From: Silurus meridionalis
Lineage: Eukaryota; Chordata; Actinopteri; Siluriformes; Siluridae
Direction of reading: 5' to 3'
Assembly: GCF_014805685.1 (NCBI RefSeq)
Contig: NC_060886.1
Span: forward strand, 15,192,608 to 15,256,607
Length of the DNA: 64,000 nt
Shown piece after piece: positions 1 to 11,750 of the stretch (positions are counted from its first letter, which is position 1; every line of letters begins with the position of its first letter). The notes below the pieces were generated by a model. That model was not told the origin of the DNA. It saw nothing but the letters and a program-made list of their open reading frames with translations, and made no database searches. The position numbers were made by a program, and so were the translations under genes.

Positions 1-482
1 TCGTGAGGTTGGCCAACCCAGAAGCTAGCTAGCTTGTCTCAGCCCAGGAAACGGTTTGTTCACTACTTCCAGACAATTGGATACAATTGGTACCACTTGC
101 TTACAGCCTCTGAGGAGCAGTGCAAATTATGAGTCTCCATCTATGTTGAGTAGGGTGGATTTTATTTACATTTTTAATGTTTTTGTCATGTTATTAGACA
201 AATATTGATTCTGAGCTGCTCCAAATGATGTAGGTGGCACAGTTGCGGTGGTAGTGAGGCGGTTTGGAGTTGTCTTAACTGGGTCTCTTGCTTTAGTTAA
301 ATGGTATTCACCCTCCATATGTGAAATGCGTCTCTCCCTGTAATGCCACGTGTTATATTGCGTTTTTGAATTGTATTGATGGTTTCCATAATTGCGACAT
401 GATAGTGGTGGTATTAAGAGGTGGAATAAGTCGGGTAAGTCCCCACTGAAGGCCCAGGTACCAAATACACGGCCCGCCACTG
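1..482 (-). mobile_element. Possible hAT-like element end
   Basis: The sequence ends at 469-482 with acggcccgccactg, whose reverse complement cagtggcgggccgt resembles the terminal inverted repeat of a fish hAT-like family. The partner terminus is not in the window, so any element starts left of base 1 or is truncated. Frames on the minus strand over 166-330 are open but I recognise no transposase motif. The (AC)n array starts immediately outside the terminus. Confidence 0.35.

Positions 483-486
<4 letters not shown>

Positions 487-545
<59 letters not shown>
487..545. repeat. (AC)n microsatellite
   Basis: About 29 uninterrupted AC units. The long valine-cysteine open frames through it are artefacts of the repeat. 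Confidence 0.97.
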
Positions 546-547
<2 letters not shown>

Positions 548-1311
548 GGCCATACATCCAAATAGCTCCACAACCAAATAAAGATTAATGTTTTGACAAG
601 AATATGGCAGCCTCCACCTGTTTTTCTGCCATAAAGCTGCTTCCCCTGCCAGTGTCCTTCAGACACAACACACTGGCATCCTGCTGTACCTCCCTATAGG
701 ACCCTTATGTAAAGTCATAAAGAACGCCAAAAACACACTGATTTTTAAACCTGTATAAACCTCTGTAAGCATTCTTTGTTTCTTTTCCCCAAACTATAAC
801 GTTTACTTATATTCTCTTCGTTTGCTCATCTCTTTGACATTTTCATCACCACCAGTCGAACAGGATTAGCTTTTATTTTTCCTGTTTATTCTTCTCCTGT
901 TTTGTTTCTGATTGTGTCCAGTGTTTACAACTCTTTTACATTACACAGAAAGAAAAAAATAGGAGTGATGTCAGGTTCTGTTTCTGGACTGTCGTTTCCT
1001 CTTTCTCAGGCAGAATGTGAAGAGCTGGTCTGAGAAACCACTACTGGTGACAGCATTGATTTGTTTGGTTCAAACATTTGTAAGACAGTCATTTAAATGC
1101 CCCAAAAGCCTATCTCAAAATCCTATTAATAACCTGGCCCTGACAAAGCTTATAAAACATATGCAAGTCTAGTTTTTTTGAATGATTCGATAACTTTCTT
1201 TAAAATTGGCTACAATTTGACAGTGGATGAGATGTTAGCAGGCTCAACACATGAAGCAACCACATAGCATCATGATTTCATGAACTCTTTTGAATTCATG
1301 AAAGCCAATCA

Positions 1312-1312
<1 letters not shown>
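546..1312. other. No gene seen
   Basis: AT-rich unique-looking sequence. I see no exon, RNA gene or recognisable repeat. Confidence 0.6.
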
Positions 1313-1373
<61 letters not shown>

Positions 1374-1379
1374 TGTGTG
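1313..1379. repeat. (GT)n microsatellite
   Basis: More than 30 GT units with one GA interruption near the 3' end. Confidence 0.97.
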
Positions 1380-1620
1380 CAAAATGAAATCTTTGGCTAA
1401 GTAAAAACAAGCAATATTTTTCCTAGTTTCTGAAAGCATTCTGAGATATTAAGATACTGAAAGTATATATGTTATACTGCATTTTTAATGTATTTTGGAG
1501 CTGAAATACATTTCAAAACAGCTTCATCTTATCATTTTATTATTTTTTTTCTACATACATTAGATATCTGAAACTAAAATGGTTCCAAAACTTGTCAGAC
1601 GATTGCTTTTTATAAATTCA

Positions 1621-1700
1621 AACTCCACAACTACATTCCAAAACCTGATGGACTTTCTTCTGGGAAGATAGTCCATCAGGTTTTGGAATGTAGTGGAGTT
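1621..1700. repeat. Long near-perfect inverted repeat (hairpin)
   Basis: The left arm 1621-1654 and right arm 1670-1700 are reverse complements except for a 3-nt gap, with a 15-nt loop (1655-1669). The arms share the core ccaaaacctgatggact. The loop and right arm belong to a Tc1-like copy in reverse orientation, so the left arm looks like a snap-back copy of the element's own sequence. Confidence 0.9.
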
Positions 1701-2148
1701 TTGTGCTCAATCACCCACAAAGGCAGTAGTAAAGTCAGTTAATGATGTAGGGTGATGAGGCCTGGGGTGCAGTCAGTCTTCCAATTAATCCCAATAGTGT
1801 TTAGTAGTGATGAGGTCAGAGCTCCATAGCAGGCTACTTAAGATCTTCAACTTCAATTCATGTAAACCATATTTTTGTTCACAAAGGATTTCCTAGTTCA
1901 ATAAAGGGAAAATGTAATGGTAATGTTTAATTGCATCCAAAGACAAATTAAGTCAAGTCAAGTTTACTTCTATAGCACTTTTATAGAACGGACATTGTCT
2001 CAAAGTAGCTTTACAGAAGTTAAAGTGAGCAATATGTGTTTATCCCTAGAAATACTATACAATTGTGTGCCTCCAACTTTGTGGTAACAGTTTGGAGAAG
2101 AACCACATGTGCCTGGAAAGGTCAGGTGTCCCAATACTTTTTGTCTCC
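1655..2148 (-). mobile_element. Tc1-like non-autonomous copy, interrupted
   Basis: In reverse orientation this matches the copies at 7577-8085 and 32645-33067. It has the terminal motif ccaatactttttgtc (about 2131-2146), the block gtggtaacagtttggagaag (2080-2099), and the region reading as the Tc1 C-terminal coding remnant (gagctctgacctcatcacta on the minus strand). It is split by another interspersed repeat at 1948-2020. No intact transposase frame remains. Confidence 0.7.
1948..2020 (-). repeat. Interspersed teleost repeat 3' end
   Basis: The block gcacttttatagaacggaca followed by ttgtctcaaagtagctttac matches, in the opposite orientation, the end of the repeat at 34915-35165. It also matches 47085-47150. 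The agtcaagtca run at its left edge is the simple tail. It interrupts the Tc1-like copy. Confidence 0.6.
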
Positions 2149-2224
2149 TTGAGACACCTGCATGTTATTTTTGTTTATACAGTAAGCAATAAACTAAATA
2201 AAAGGCAAAAACACACAAGAAAAC

Positions 2225-2650
2225 GACATAAAATGACTGGAAGAATAAATGTGGACAAATAAAACAAAATTCAACATGTTTGGCATCATCAATGTATGTA
2301 AGACAGAAAAGATGTTGTTAGCAGACTGCCTCACACCCACAGTCAAACATGGTTTCGGGTTGTTTTGGTTCAGGGAAGGTTGGAGACTTATTCCAGTTAA
2401 AAGGAATATTGAACCAACATGGCTACCTTGAATACCTCAACACCATGCAATTCCGTCTGGACTTGACCTAACTGGAAACAACTTCACCATACGACAAGTT
2501 ACACTGTACAACATTGTAATGTAAGCATTATGAAGAGAGCAAACAGTTGGATAAAGTGTTATCAATCATGGACTGGCCTGCCCAGTCACTCCACGTAAAT
2601 ACTATTGAACTGCTCTGAGATGACCTGGATTAAAAGCTCAGGGGCACCTC
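2225..2650 (+). pseudogene. Tc1-like transposase remnant
   Basis: The frames read, with stops and shifts, through TPTVKHG, FGSGKVGD, LKGILNQHGYLEYL and DWPAQSPHVNTIELL. These correspond to the central and C-terminal part of Tc1 transposases ([17 protein letters not shown] ... WPAQSPDLNPIE). The DDE catalytic core is not intact and frameshifts break it, so it cannot make a working enzyme. Its right end abuts the DIRS-like element near 2650. Confidence 0.65.
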
Positions 2651-2965
2651 AGGTAATGGACAGATCCCACACAGGCAGCGACTGCTCAGCAAGCGGAGCA
2701 TGATAAGCCCTAATGTCCGACGCGTAACCTTTTAGGGTGGAAGAAGACAACCCTGTGGCGAACTGTCCCTGAAGGAACTGCAGCACTGAACCAACCAGCA
2801 GTCCCACCACACAGTGAACAGGTGCCATTTCGTGGCGTACGGCCTCCTCATTGAGGGAGCTCTGGATTCTACTCTGGTCTCTACTACCTCGGCAAAGAGC
2901 CCTGCGGCTAAGAACTGTGTCCCTTCAGGGGCCACAGCCACTGCCTCCATAACTCTGTGTGCGGG

Positions 2966-3652
2966 TTACCAGGGTACTCCCTGCCTGAGAGAGAAGATGG
3001 TAGGAATCTCCCAAGGAGGTTGCTTGAGAAGGGCTATCAGGTCCACAAACCATGGCCTGCCCGGCCACCGCGGGGCCACCAGGAGTAGACGGACTCCATC
3101 CCAGTGAACTCTCTCCAGAACTCCTTGGAGCAGCGCAACAGGGGGAAAGGCATACAGGTGCAAGAGGGCATCCAGCGGCAAAACCTCTTTCATATTTGTT
3201 CTACCACATCCAGGTGAAGCCTCGCCTCGGCCCTGGTTTAAACGCCCTGGGATGTATGCTGCTCTAACAGAGAACAGTCTGCCTTGGGCCCACAGTAGGA
3301 TTTGATGTGCCAGCCTGTATAGGGGGAGCGATTTCAGACCCCCCTGGTGGTTGATATAGGAGACCACTGATGTGTTGTCTGTACAGATCAACACGTGGCA
3401 GTCCTTCAGAGCTAGAAATACGGCTAACATCTCCAGGGAGTTGATGTGCCATGTGGGATGGAGACCGCTCCATAGACCTTGAGCTAAGCGGCCACTCATG
3501 ACCACCCCCCCACACCTCTCCACATGTCTAACACCTGTAGGGTTTGCCGCATGACCTTGATTGTGTGGCGATTGTGCCCTTCTGGGTGAAACCTCTGTCT
3601 CTGAGCCACCACTAGGGTAGGGCTTTACAGTGAGCACCTGCCCTTCTCTCAC
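2966..3652 (-). pseudogene. DIRS-like RNase H region
   Basis: This is a 228-residue open stretch. It contains the RNase H pattern HINSLEMLAVFLALKD followed by TDNTSVVSYINHQGG and AYIPGRLNQ. The DIRS elements place this domain directly after RT and before the recombinase. The link to the RT fragment upstream (3653-3820) contains stops and shifts. Confidence 0.8.
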
Positions 3653-3820
3653 TCTCTTGATGGCTGTGCGGATAGACTCGATCCGAGTCTAGCCACATAA
3701 CGGTCAAATCCCACACTACGAGAAAGCACACTTTTCTTGCCGTTTAGCACACTTTTGTTGGCGTTTAGTCTTAACCCCAGTTCCTTCATGTGGGCAAGAA
3801 CAAACCTCCAACAGCTCCGA

Positions 3821-4135
3821 TTAAACTAATATCAACCAATCGTCCATATAGTTCAGAATGAGGATGCCCTGGAGTCTCAGTGGGGTCAAAGCAGCATTAA
3901 TACACTTTGTAAAGGTGCAGGGAAACCTCAGGAACTTACTGTGCGAAGAAAGGATGGATATGTGGAAGTAAGCGTCCCTTAGATCTATTGTGACAAACCA
4001 GTACTCGCATCTGATTTGAGACACAACCTGCTTGAGAGTAAGCATCTTGAACCTGAGCCTCAATAGTGAACAGTTCAACTGGCATAGATCTAGAATGGGA
4101 CACAACCATTCTTTATTGGATTGTAAATGTATCAT
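3821..4135 (-). pseudogene. DIRS-like reverse transcriptase fragment
   Basis: This is a 104-residue open stretch. It has the first catalytic aspartate in TIDLRDAYFHI and the YxDD-box equivalent in NYMDDWLIL. The intervening segment with the conserved LPFGL-type motif is missing, which implies an internal deletion. Homology to the DIRS1 clade is from recalled motifs. Confidence 0.8.
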
Positions 4136-4140
4136 GAAGT

Positions 4141-7100
4141 CTACTTATTTAAAATGATACACGGCAATTTTAACTGTTGCTGATTTAATCAATATTGGTG
4201 TGGCTAAGAAATAATAAATAATTATTGATTCATTATTATTAGCTTTAGCACAACTATAAATGTTTTACATTTTAGTTAAATATGTTCATGCAAGCAAAAT
4301 GTCACTTTTGAATCTTTAAGATACTGACATCTGTGTCTTGCCTTAGAGCTTCCTTAATGAGTTTTGGAAGTCTGAGCTCTCTATTGGTGACAAATGCTAC
4401 TTTTCTTATATTTCTCCTGACATTTGTGCCATTGGATGGATTTCGCATAAGGGCGTGTTATTTTTGGTCTGAGTGAGTCAGTTCATCTCAGATTTTTTTC
4501 ATGGGTGATTTTTGCTTTTTATATTTAAAGAATTTGTGTGACATTATAGATGCTAAATAGCACAGAGATATTGAAAAGCTCTATATGAAAGACTGTCTTT
4601 CCGAGGCCATTTGTATTTTTATGTTTGTGTTATAAAAACAGCTTTTTTGTTGGTTTTCCTGGCACACGTTAAAATAAAAAAATTAATGTATTCATAAATA
4701 TCCATTGCTGTATGTTTTACCATTAAAGTCGACCTAGAAGTGCAAGTAGGCTATTCTACAACATTCAGTAGTTAATAATGTGTACTTTTGAACCTGTTTT
4801 TGCTTCCATAAAATGTAAATAAAATATGTAGAATTGAAATTTCCATTAGTATATCAATCGTAGTTAATAGCTCATATAACAATAGACACTCATAGGTTAA
4901 AGAATTTGCAGTTTTGTATATTTTTTTTAACCTAGTTTTGTTATTGTATATTGTATTTTGTATTGTGGTATTGTGGTAGTTGTGTATTTTTCTGTTAAAC
5001 GTTCTGGTTTGCCCAACAGGAGGCTCACACTCCCTCCGCTTTGTCATTGCAGTGCTGTCCAGCAAATATACACAGACACATGATACTCTGCATACAAAAA
5101 CCCAGTCCTGACTAATCTTACAAGAGACATGCTTACATAAAATAATCAATTATTTGTTCATACAAGTTCATAGCCACTGAAAAAAATAGCAACACAAAAT
5201 TGCTGTTTTAAAAGCAATTCATTATTATATTATTATTATTACAAGTATATTAAGCACTATTGGCAAGATTAAAGATTAATTGTAATATTATATGATTGAT
5301 TATATGATTGATTTGCCACGTAAACAGGAAGCTTTTGGTATACTGTATGGCACAAAAATACAAGAATAACCTCTACTTATCTGAGTTAAATAGCCTATAG
5401 CTGTGCCACTGGGCTGTTTCTGTGGGAGTATTGGTGCCTCTGTATGTGTGTTTGTTTGTGTGTGTCTGAAACTTGCCATTTCATTGCACTGGATTGGATA
5501 TGCTTGCACTACACTCTAGTATTGATTCTCTTTCTCTGATGCTTTCTACCAACATATGAAATGGATACAATCTTTTTGGAATAACCTCTGAACAGCATAA
5601 AATTACTAGTATTACAGAAACACCTCTCTACATGCCAGTCCTGCTCTCATAGTCCTGGAACATTGTTTTAATGTGGAAGTCATGTTGGCACAGCAGGATG
5701 CATATTGTAGTAAATGGAGAATGAGATTGAACACCGGAGTTGTACTCCGTTAGCAGTTGTGCGTGGGTGAACTGAGCAACACTGTGACAAATGGAGAAAA
5801 TAGGGGGTGTACCGCAAAACCTCCAGAAGAAAAAAAGTTTTTTTATTTTGTCACGGTGCGCATATCTTTTAGTGACAGTAAATGTAGGTGTGAGATGCCA
5901 CTGCAGTCGACATGGAAGGAGGACATAAAATAGTGGCACAGCCATAATGTTGCTGCAGCAATTCAGCATCTTGGGTTTGAGTTTCTTGCTCAAGGGCACC
6001 AGCAGGGAACAGGAGAGTAAAGGCATTACATGCTGCCGCTCCTGTTGTCCCAAATCAAAAGCACAAAGCGTTCGCCTTTGGATTACATACAGCAACCCCC
6101 TTGTTAGTAATGTGAAGCCTTTTCCCAACATGCTTTGCTGGCCCTGAACGTTAATTGATAAACAGTAGTGTAAGATGGAGTTGAAGAGACAGTTTGCTGG
6201 TGGTTAATGATGGAGGTATGGCTGCTGCAATGCCACTGTCTCTCTACAGTTTCTCTGCCTCCATTAAGTTATTGAGACATGTCTCTGTGCAATGCACCAA
6301 TCATGTTTTGTGCATAGCAAAATTTGCTTTAGTGATGCAGATTAACAGCCTGGTCCAGTGCAAATGAATGATTAAACACGGTGGGCTGCTTGAACTCCAC
6401 TTAAGTGACAAACAAGCTCTTTTGATTAAAGCTCATTAGTTACCTTTCATGATACCTCTCTTCTCGAACCTGGAGAGTAGAGTGTAAATAATGTATGAGA
6501 ATATTGTGCATGTACTTGTGTGTGTGCGTGCGTGTGTGTGTGCATGTGTGTGTCAAAATGCTTTCAGCAGATTGAAATTCCAAGGTGTGCCACTTTTTGA
6601 CCTTACCAGTTAAAAATGTCGGATGTCAAATTTCCCTTGTGTGTTATTCGGTAGTAAATGATTGCACTGCCACCTGGACAGGGGGACAATTAAACTCACA
6701 CACACACACACAATCATTTGTCCCCACCCAGGTGACTGAGTCATATAAGGTGAGCTTCATAATCACCCTCATTTCCTGCTCTCACAAGGATGCAATTAGA
6801 GCGCTGGCACTGGCCTTTACCCAAGTGCAATACGTCTCACACGCATCACACCGGTTAAATTAATTCCATTTATTTAGTGTGACTCAAAGACAATGGGATT
6901 ACAGTGACATACTGAATGGGGATTATTTAAGTGTTTACTCAAGTATTATGGGATTACTGTTTTACCCAATTACACAGCCAATCAGCTGCATCATTGGTGT
7001 TTAAGCATGTCTGGTGAAGTGTAGTGATAGACTTTCATTACAAAAATGTAATATAACCTTTTTAAGTTTTCTGAATAGGGCAGCCTTGTTAAATATTTCA

Positions 7101-7576
7101 TATTACATTACTCAAATCCATTTATCTCACAGGCATGTTTATGGATACATTGTACAATATGTGTATATAGACACATTTCCCATCTAATTTTTTCTCCATT
7201 TTCCATTGTTTTTTCATTTGCGATGTGCTTGACCCAGCCATCTTTACAGTGAAGTTGTCACTCTATTGAAACAATCAGTTCATATACAGAATGAACACTG
7301 CAACTGGTAGAGTGATGTTAATGTGTTTGCATTTCACAACAGGTCAATTCTCTTCACCCGAGTTATGCTTTGTCTCTCATATGACCTTTCTTTTTCTGAT
7401 GCTTTACCCTTTAAATCCTTTCAAAGCATAAGTTCACAAGAATTTAAGGTTAGAATAGATTTTCCACTAACAAAATTATTGTGAAGCAGATAAAGCTTGC
7501 ATTCACAGGGATTTCATTCTTGTTTAAAAAAGAATTACTTTGCTTTGCAAATAAACTCATCTGATAATTCCTTAAA
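4141..7576. other. No gene seen; AT-rich, possible conserved stretch
   Basis: Open frames here (for example 4772-5149 and 5628-6131 on the minus strand) lack recognisable domains. Short imperfect (GT)n at about 6518-6552 and (AC)n at 6697-6711 are present. The region 6170-6480 is repeat-free and includes motifs such as ttttgattaaagctcattag, so it could be conserved non-coding DNA. Confidence 0.5.
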
Positions 7577-8085
7577 TATATATACTATACGAACAAAAGT
7601 ATTGGGACATCTGACTTTCCCAGGTATATGTGGTTCTTTCCCAAACTGTTATCACAAAGCAGAAGGCACACAATTGTACAGGGTGTGTTTGGGTGCTGTA
7701 GCATGAGATTTTCTCTTCACTTGAACTAGGAGACCCAAACCTACTCCAGCATGACAATGCCCCTGTGTACAAAGCAAACTCCATGCAAATTTGATTTGCA
7801 TGGTTTGGAGTACAAGATCTCATGCTATAGATCTCTGATCTCAACCCTATTGAACACATGTGGGATGAATCGGAACACCCCAGGCCTCCTCACCTACATC
7901 AGTACCTGACTTTACTAACACCCTTGTGTCTGAATGAGCACAAATCCAAACAAGCAAAATACAAAATCTAGTGGAACATTTAGGGAATTATAAGAGCAAA
8001 TTGGGACTAAATGTGGATTGCGATGTTAAAAAAGCACATACCATACTTATGACCAGGTGTCCGCAAACCTTTGGCAATATAGTGC
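7577..8085 (+). mobile_element. Tc1-like non-autonomous element, near full length
   Basis: It begins with tactatacgaacaaaagtat and ends with gcaaacctttggcaatatag, an imperfect inverted terminal match. Inside is a degraded Tc1 C-terminal coding remnant (HDNAP, then DLNPIEHMWDE-like). About 510 bp long, it is the most complete of several copies in the window (1.66-2.15, 19.37-19.47, 32.65-33.07 and 58.47-58.87 kb). Confidence 0.75.
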
Positions 8086-8935
8086 AGGATTTAGCCCATT
8101 TAGTTAAACCATGTGGAAACTGGGGGCAGGGCAGTTTGTAGAAATTAATGAGCAAAAAGCTATAACACTTAACTGTCTTGAAGACTGTGCCGCACACTGC
8201 ACTGGACTTTAGGTACAAGAGCAGCAGTTGTGTTTTGGTGCTATTGTAAGTGATAATCATTGTATATCTGGACTGTAAGATCAATATTACAGCACCATAA
8301 TACTTACAACCACATACTCACTACCCAGTCTGTACATTTGTCACTACCATATGGACCATAAAACACAACATGAACATGAACCTGACATTAGTCATTCATT
8401 TATCATGCTTATGGCTGTCATGGCCTGAAACCCACAATGGATTTACTAAAGCATGGTAGGTTAGGGCATGCCGTTTTCAGGAAAATAACCAATAATTTAC
8501 AACCCCATGGGTTTGGCACCACAAAGTTGCTTCAGTTTTTTCTGTACCGGTATTTTTTTGTTCCACAGCAATTTGCTGATGATACTTTTATCATTATATA
8601 TATACATTTAAACTTTTGGATTATCTCTTTTGTTGTAACAGCTATAAAGTGTTGCTTTCCTCACAGAGAAAATAGTATGTTGCATAACTGAGAAAAACCA
8701 AAGTGCAAATTCTTCTGTCTTGAAGAGTTTTCATGCAGCCAATTTGCCAGGGCAGTCTGAAGCCATCACTGCTTAATTGCATGGAAGAAATTAGAGTCCA
8801 GTTGGACAATAAAGTGTTTCGTTATCAGAGTGCATAAAAAAGAGAACATGTAGCTGTCAGGGAGCAGTGAAGTGTGTGTGACGTTGTGCTGACAGACAGC
8901 TTCTAATCTCCATCAGCTGCCTTTCAGCTTTTTAT

Positions 8936-8937
<2 letters not shown>
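8086..8937. other. No gene seen
   Basis: Unique-looking AT-rich sequence between a Tc1-like element and a compound microsatellite. An 84-residue open frame at 8437-8691 has no recognisable motif. Confidence 0.55.
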
Positions 8938-9029
<92 letters not shown>

Positions 9030-9034
9030 CTCTC
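8938..9034. repeat. Compound (TC)n(AC)n(TC)n microsatellite
   Basis: About 18 TC units (8938-8974), about 26 AC units to 9026, then a short TC run. Confidence 0.97.
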
Positions 9035-9094
9035 ACTTCTCACAATAAAATTCCTTGCTCAGTTTAAACGATTTTTTTGGAAAGGAACCCTGTA

Positions 9095-9245
9095 TTTTGT
9101 ATTTGTCACATGTACACTACAGGTTAGATATGATGTTAGATCCCTTATAGCAGATAGGGTTAAGGTCCCAGCAGTGGCAGCTTGAACCCCCAAACTTCAT
9201 ATCAGTACCCAAGTACCTTTACCACTGAACCATCACTGCCACTTT
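9095..9245 (-). repeat. tRNA-type SINE, degraded
   Basis: Read on the minus strand it starts gtggcagtgatggttcagtg, which looks like a tRNA A-box head. A B-box-like gggggttcaagc follows, then the body agctgccactgctgggacct. The body resembles the SINE at 61015-61170, which also contains a tgccactgctggg block. Confidence 0.55.
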
Positions 9246-10829
9246 CACACAGCACTGTTTTTCAACTGTAGGAAGGTTAGTTAGAGGTACTGTTAATTAA
9301 ATTATTGTTAATTAAAAATAGTAAAAAAAGTACAAGCATGACAGAACTGGCATTTTTTTTTTTTTTTTGCTAATAGTGTGACCTTGTCATTTAAAGAAAT
9401 TTGTTAATATACAATTCAGGCCCAATTAAGACTTGAAACAATTTAACTCTCCTATGTGGAATGTATGAGGAAACATTCTATTTTTTGAGTATGAGACTGT
9501 CACAAAATGCCGAGTTAAAAATAATGAAAAATGACATTCAACTTTCACCCTTACAGGATAAAATATAAAACCAGAGATACATTTTTTTAACTGAAATAAA
9601 TAAATAAATAAAATGTAATAACTAATTAATGTAAGAGTTATTTTCTGAACAGAAGGTACAGTAAAAAAAAGTCATTTGTAAGTAAACAAAATAAGCTTTT
9701 TTCTTCAAAGTGAAAATTTAATTGCGTATTCTAAATGAAATTCAAACAAGTTAGTAATTAATTGTTTCTTACGTACAGTGAATGTAATTCGTTTACAGGG
9801 TATTAACGTGATACAATTACGTTACAGAATTTTGCGTGGATGTTGACGCTGTCGAGAATTACAATTAACTTAATTAATGCACGTGTGGTATAATAGCACA
9901 GATGGAGATGTTGCTGTCTCGCAACGCCAGCAACCCACGCTTGATCCTCAGCTTGGGTAAGCATGCAGGCTTCCATATTTTTTTCCGGCTTTGAAAATTA
10001 CATAAGCAAATTATACACAAAGACAAATTGTGCCAATAAAACTCAATTGAATCACGTGCAACTGAGCTACACATTTGAATTAAAGTTAATTCAATGAGCA
10101 TTTTATTTCAGTGTATATTACTGAAAGAGAAACCGTATCTGATATGGTGCTGATGGAAGAGTTTCTTGGACTCAATGCAGTTATATTTAATAAAATGTCA
10201 AATGCAGCAAATACAATTACAACTATTCAAATTACTTTTTTTAATTATAATTGACTTTTTCACTTTTATGCATCTGCATTCTTCTGGGCTTTCAATCCAG
10301 ACAAAAGATGTATACATTAGAAACCTGGGCCAAAAGGGAAACATTAAATGCTTTCGAAACAGTTTTGTGTTCTTGACACAAATGCTAATCTTCTTTTGCA
10401 AATCTGAAACCTAATACATCTTCTTTGCTTGCCATATTTTTAACTTCGTGTGGTTTACTTTAGAATTAAGGTGTTTAAGTTTCCCCTTATACCTGCTTGC
10501 TTTCCCTACTGCACACACAGCTTATTAAAGTTATGTTTGCACGGACTCACACTCCGAAATACTCAAGATGAAGTGTTCTGTCTGCTACTGAACTTCAATG
10601 AAATTACATATTGATTCGCAGTGCACAAATCAGGTTGGTCTGCTTTCAGAACGCTCAAAGTTGTACATAATACACCCTAACCAATTCTGATAGGTTGATA
10701 GATAGTCATGCCTTTAAAATAAAATGAAATTGACTCTGGCCTTCTATGTATGCAGATTAAGACATGTACTGTCTGTTACAGTATGATACAAAATTTTATC
10801 AAAAGCTTTATCTTTAGTTTGTTGGGTAG

Positions 10830-10935
10830 TACAGTGGCACAGAGGGTAGCATTGATGCTGCAGAGCTACAGAATCCCTGAGCTCAGATATCTCTCTGTGT
10901 GGGTCACATGTGTTCCTGTTAGAGGTGAAACTATT
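10830..10935 (+). repeat. SINE-like fragment
   Basis: The stretch gtagtacagtggcacagagg ... gctacagaatccctgagctc ... tctgtgtgggtcacatgtgtt resembles the 5' half of a common fish repeat with a tRNA-like head (gtggcgcagtgggtagcgc type). Boundaries are approximate. Confidence 0.4.
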
Positions 10936-11205
10936 TAACAATCTGGACTGCTGCATCAATTCTAGGCAGTGGCTAAAACGAATTGATGCAAAAATCATTC
11001 ATTGATTATACATTAATTACTACCTGAACAAACAACTTGTGTGTAAAAAGTAATTTATAATTTGAAATTATTTATAATTGATGCACAAATTATTTAATAG
11101 GCTCCCAAGCTGATTTGTACTTGTCTACATCATCATCAGTCATAAATTATAGATGCAGGCTTATTATGAAGAAAGTTTGCTACTAACATAAAGCAAATCA
11201 TATCA

Positions 11206-11435
11206 TATTACTTTCTTTCGGCTTCTCCCGTTAGGGGTCGCCACAGCGGATCCTCTGCATATTTGATTTGGCACATGTTTTACACTGGATGCCCTTCCTA
11301 ACGCAACCCTCCCCAATTTATCCGGGATTGGGACCGGCACTGAGAGGGGCCTACGGATGGTTCCCTGACCGGGGATCGAACCCGGGTCGCAGCGGTGAGA
11401 GCGCTGCATCTTAACCACTAGACCACCAGGGGACC
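11206..11435 (-). repeat. tRNA-Glu-headed SINE with target duplications
   Basis: On the minus strand the element starts with a tRNA-Glu-like head (ctggtggtctagtggttaag, CTC anticodon, B box gggttcgatcc). The body is gtgccggtcccaatcccgga ... gggttgcgttaggaagggca, and the tail is ccgctgtggcgacccctaac ... gagaagccgaaagaaag. The flanks carry the 16-bp direct repeat aaagcaaatcatatca at 11190-11205 and 11436-11451. Nearly identical to the copy at 33149-33375. It is not a functional tRNA gene. Confidence 0.93.
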
Positions 11436-11559
11436 AAAGCAAATCATATCAAAGATTATGTTAAACTTGTTTGCTTATCGCTTTGCACTGCCTAGTGTGG
11501 GAGGCTAAAGTTTACCCCATCTAGCACCCCTGGTTTCCCACCACCTCACGAAACATGAC

Positions 11560-11750
11560 ATGAGGTGGATTAGCTGCTGACTAGAGTTTGTAAATATGTA
11601 TGTGTGTACAGTGCCTTGCATCCCATCCATAGTGTATTTTATTTTTTACACATGCTCAGTTTTTCCAGGACATATTCCAGTTCCTTTGTGACCTTGTCCA
11701 GGATAAAGTGGTTATTGAAGATGAATGAATACATTCATTCTTTTCCGTAT
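11560..11750 (+). repeat. Interspersed repeat 3' fragment
   Basis: The run cagtgccttgcatcccatcc ... ttgtccaggataaagtggtt ... gaagatgaatgaatacattc resembles the 3' end of a common fish SINE/LINE family ending in a (GAAT)n-type tail. It may be the other end of the family represented at 10830-10935. Confidence 0.45.

Larger units (their letters stand above)
2650..4140 (-). mobile_element. Decayed DIRS-like retrotransposon
   Basis: On the minus strand, from high to low coordinates, pieces of a reverse transcriptase, an RNase H and the start of a tyrosine recombinase appear in the order typical of DIRS1-type elements. The RT piece (3821-4135) has WFVTIDLRDAYFHI and LNYMDDWLILV. RNase H (2966-3652) has TWHINSLEMLAVFLAL and ICTDNTSVVSYINHQGG. 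The recombinase start (2732-2950 and further to about 2650) has RRPYATKWHLFT. The RT lacks the conserved block between FLRFPC and TFTKC, and the frames are shifted, so the copy is dead. The DIRS inverted terminal repeats were not found. Confidence 0.82.

Noticed and set aside
353..577. Valine-cysteine repeat protein, and similar frames at 17219-17552, 41570-41827, 43634-43914 and 48622-48933
   Set aside because: These are translations of dinucleotide microsatellites.
5628..6131. 167-codon open frame on the minus strand
   Set aside because: Composition and residues do not resemble any family I know; overlapping frames on the other strand are equally open.
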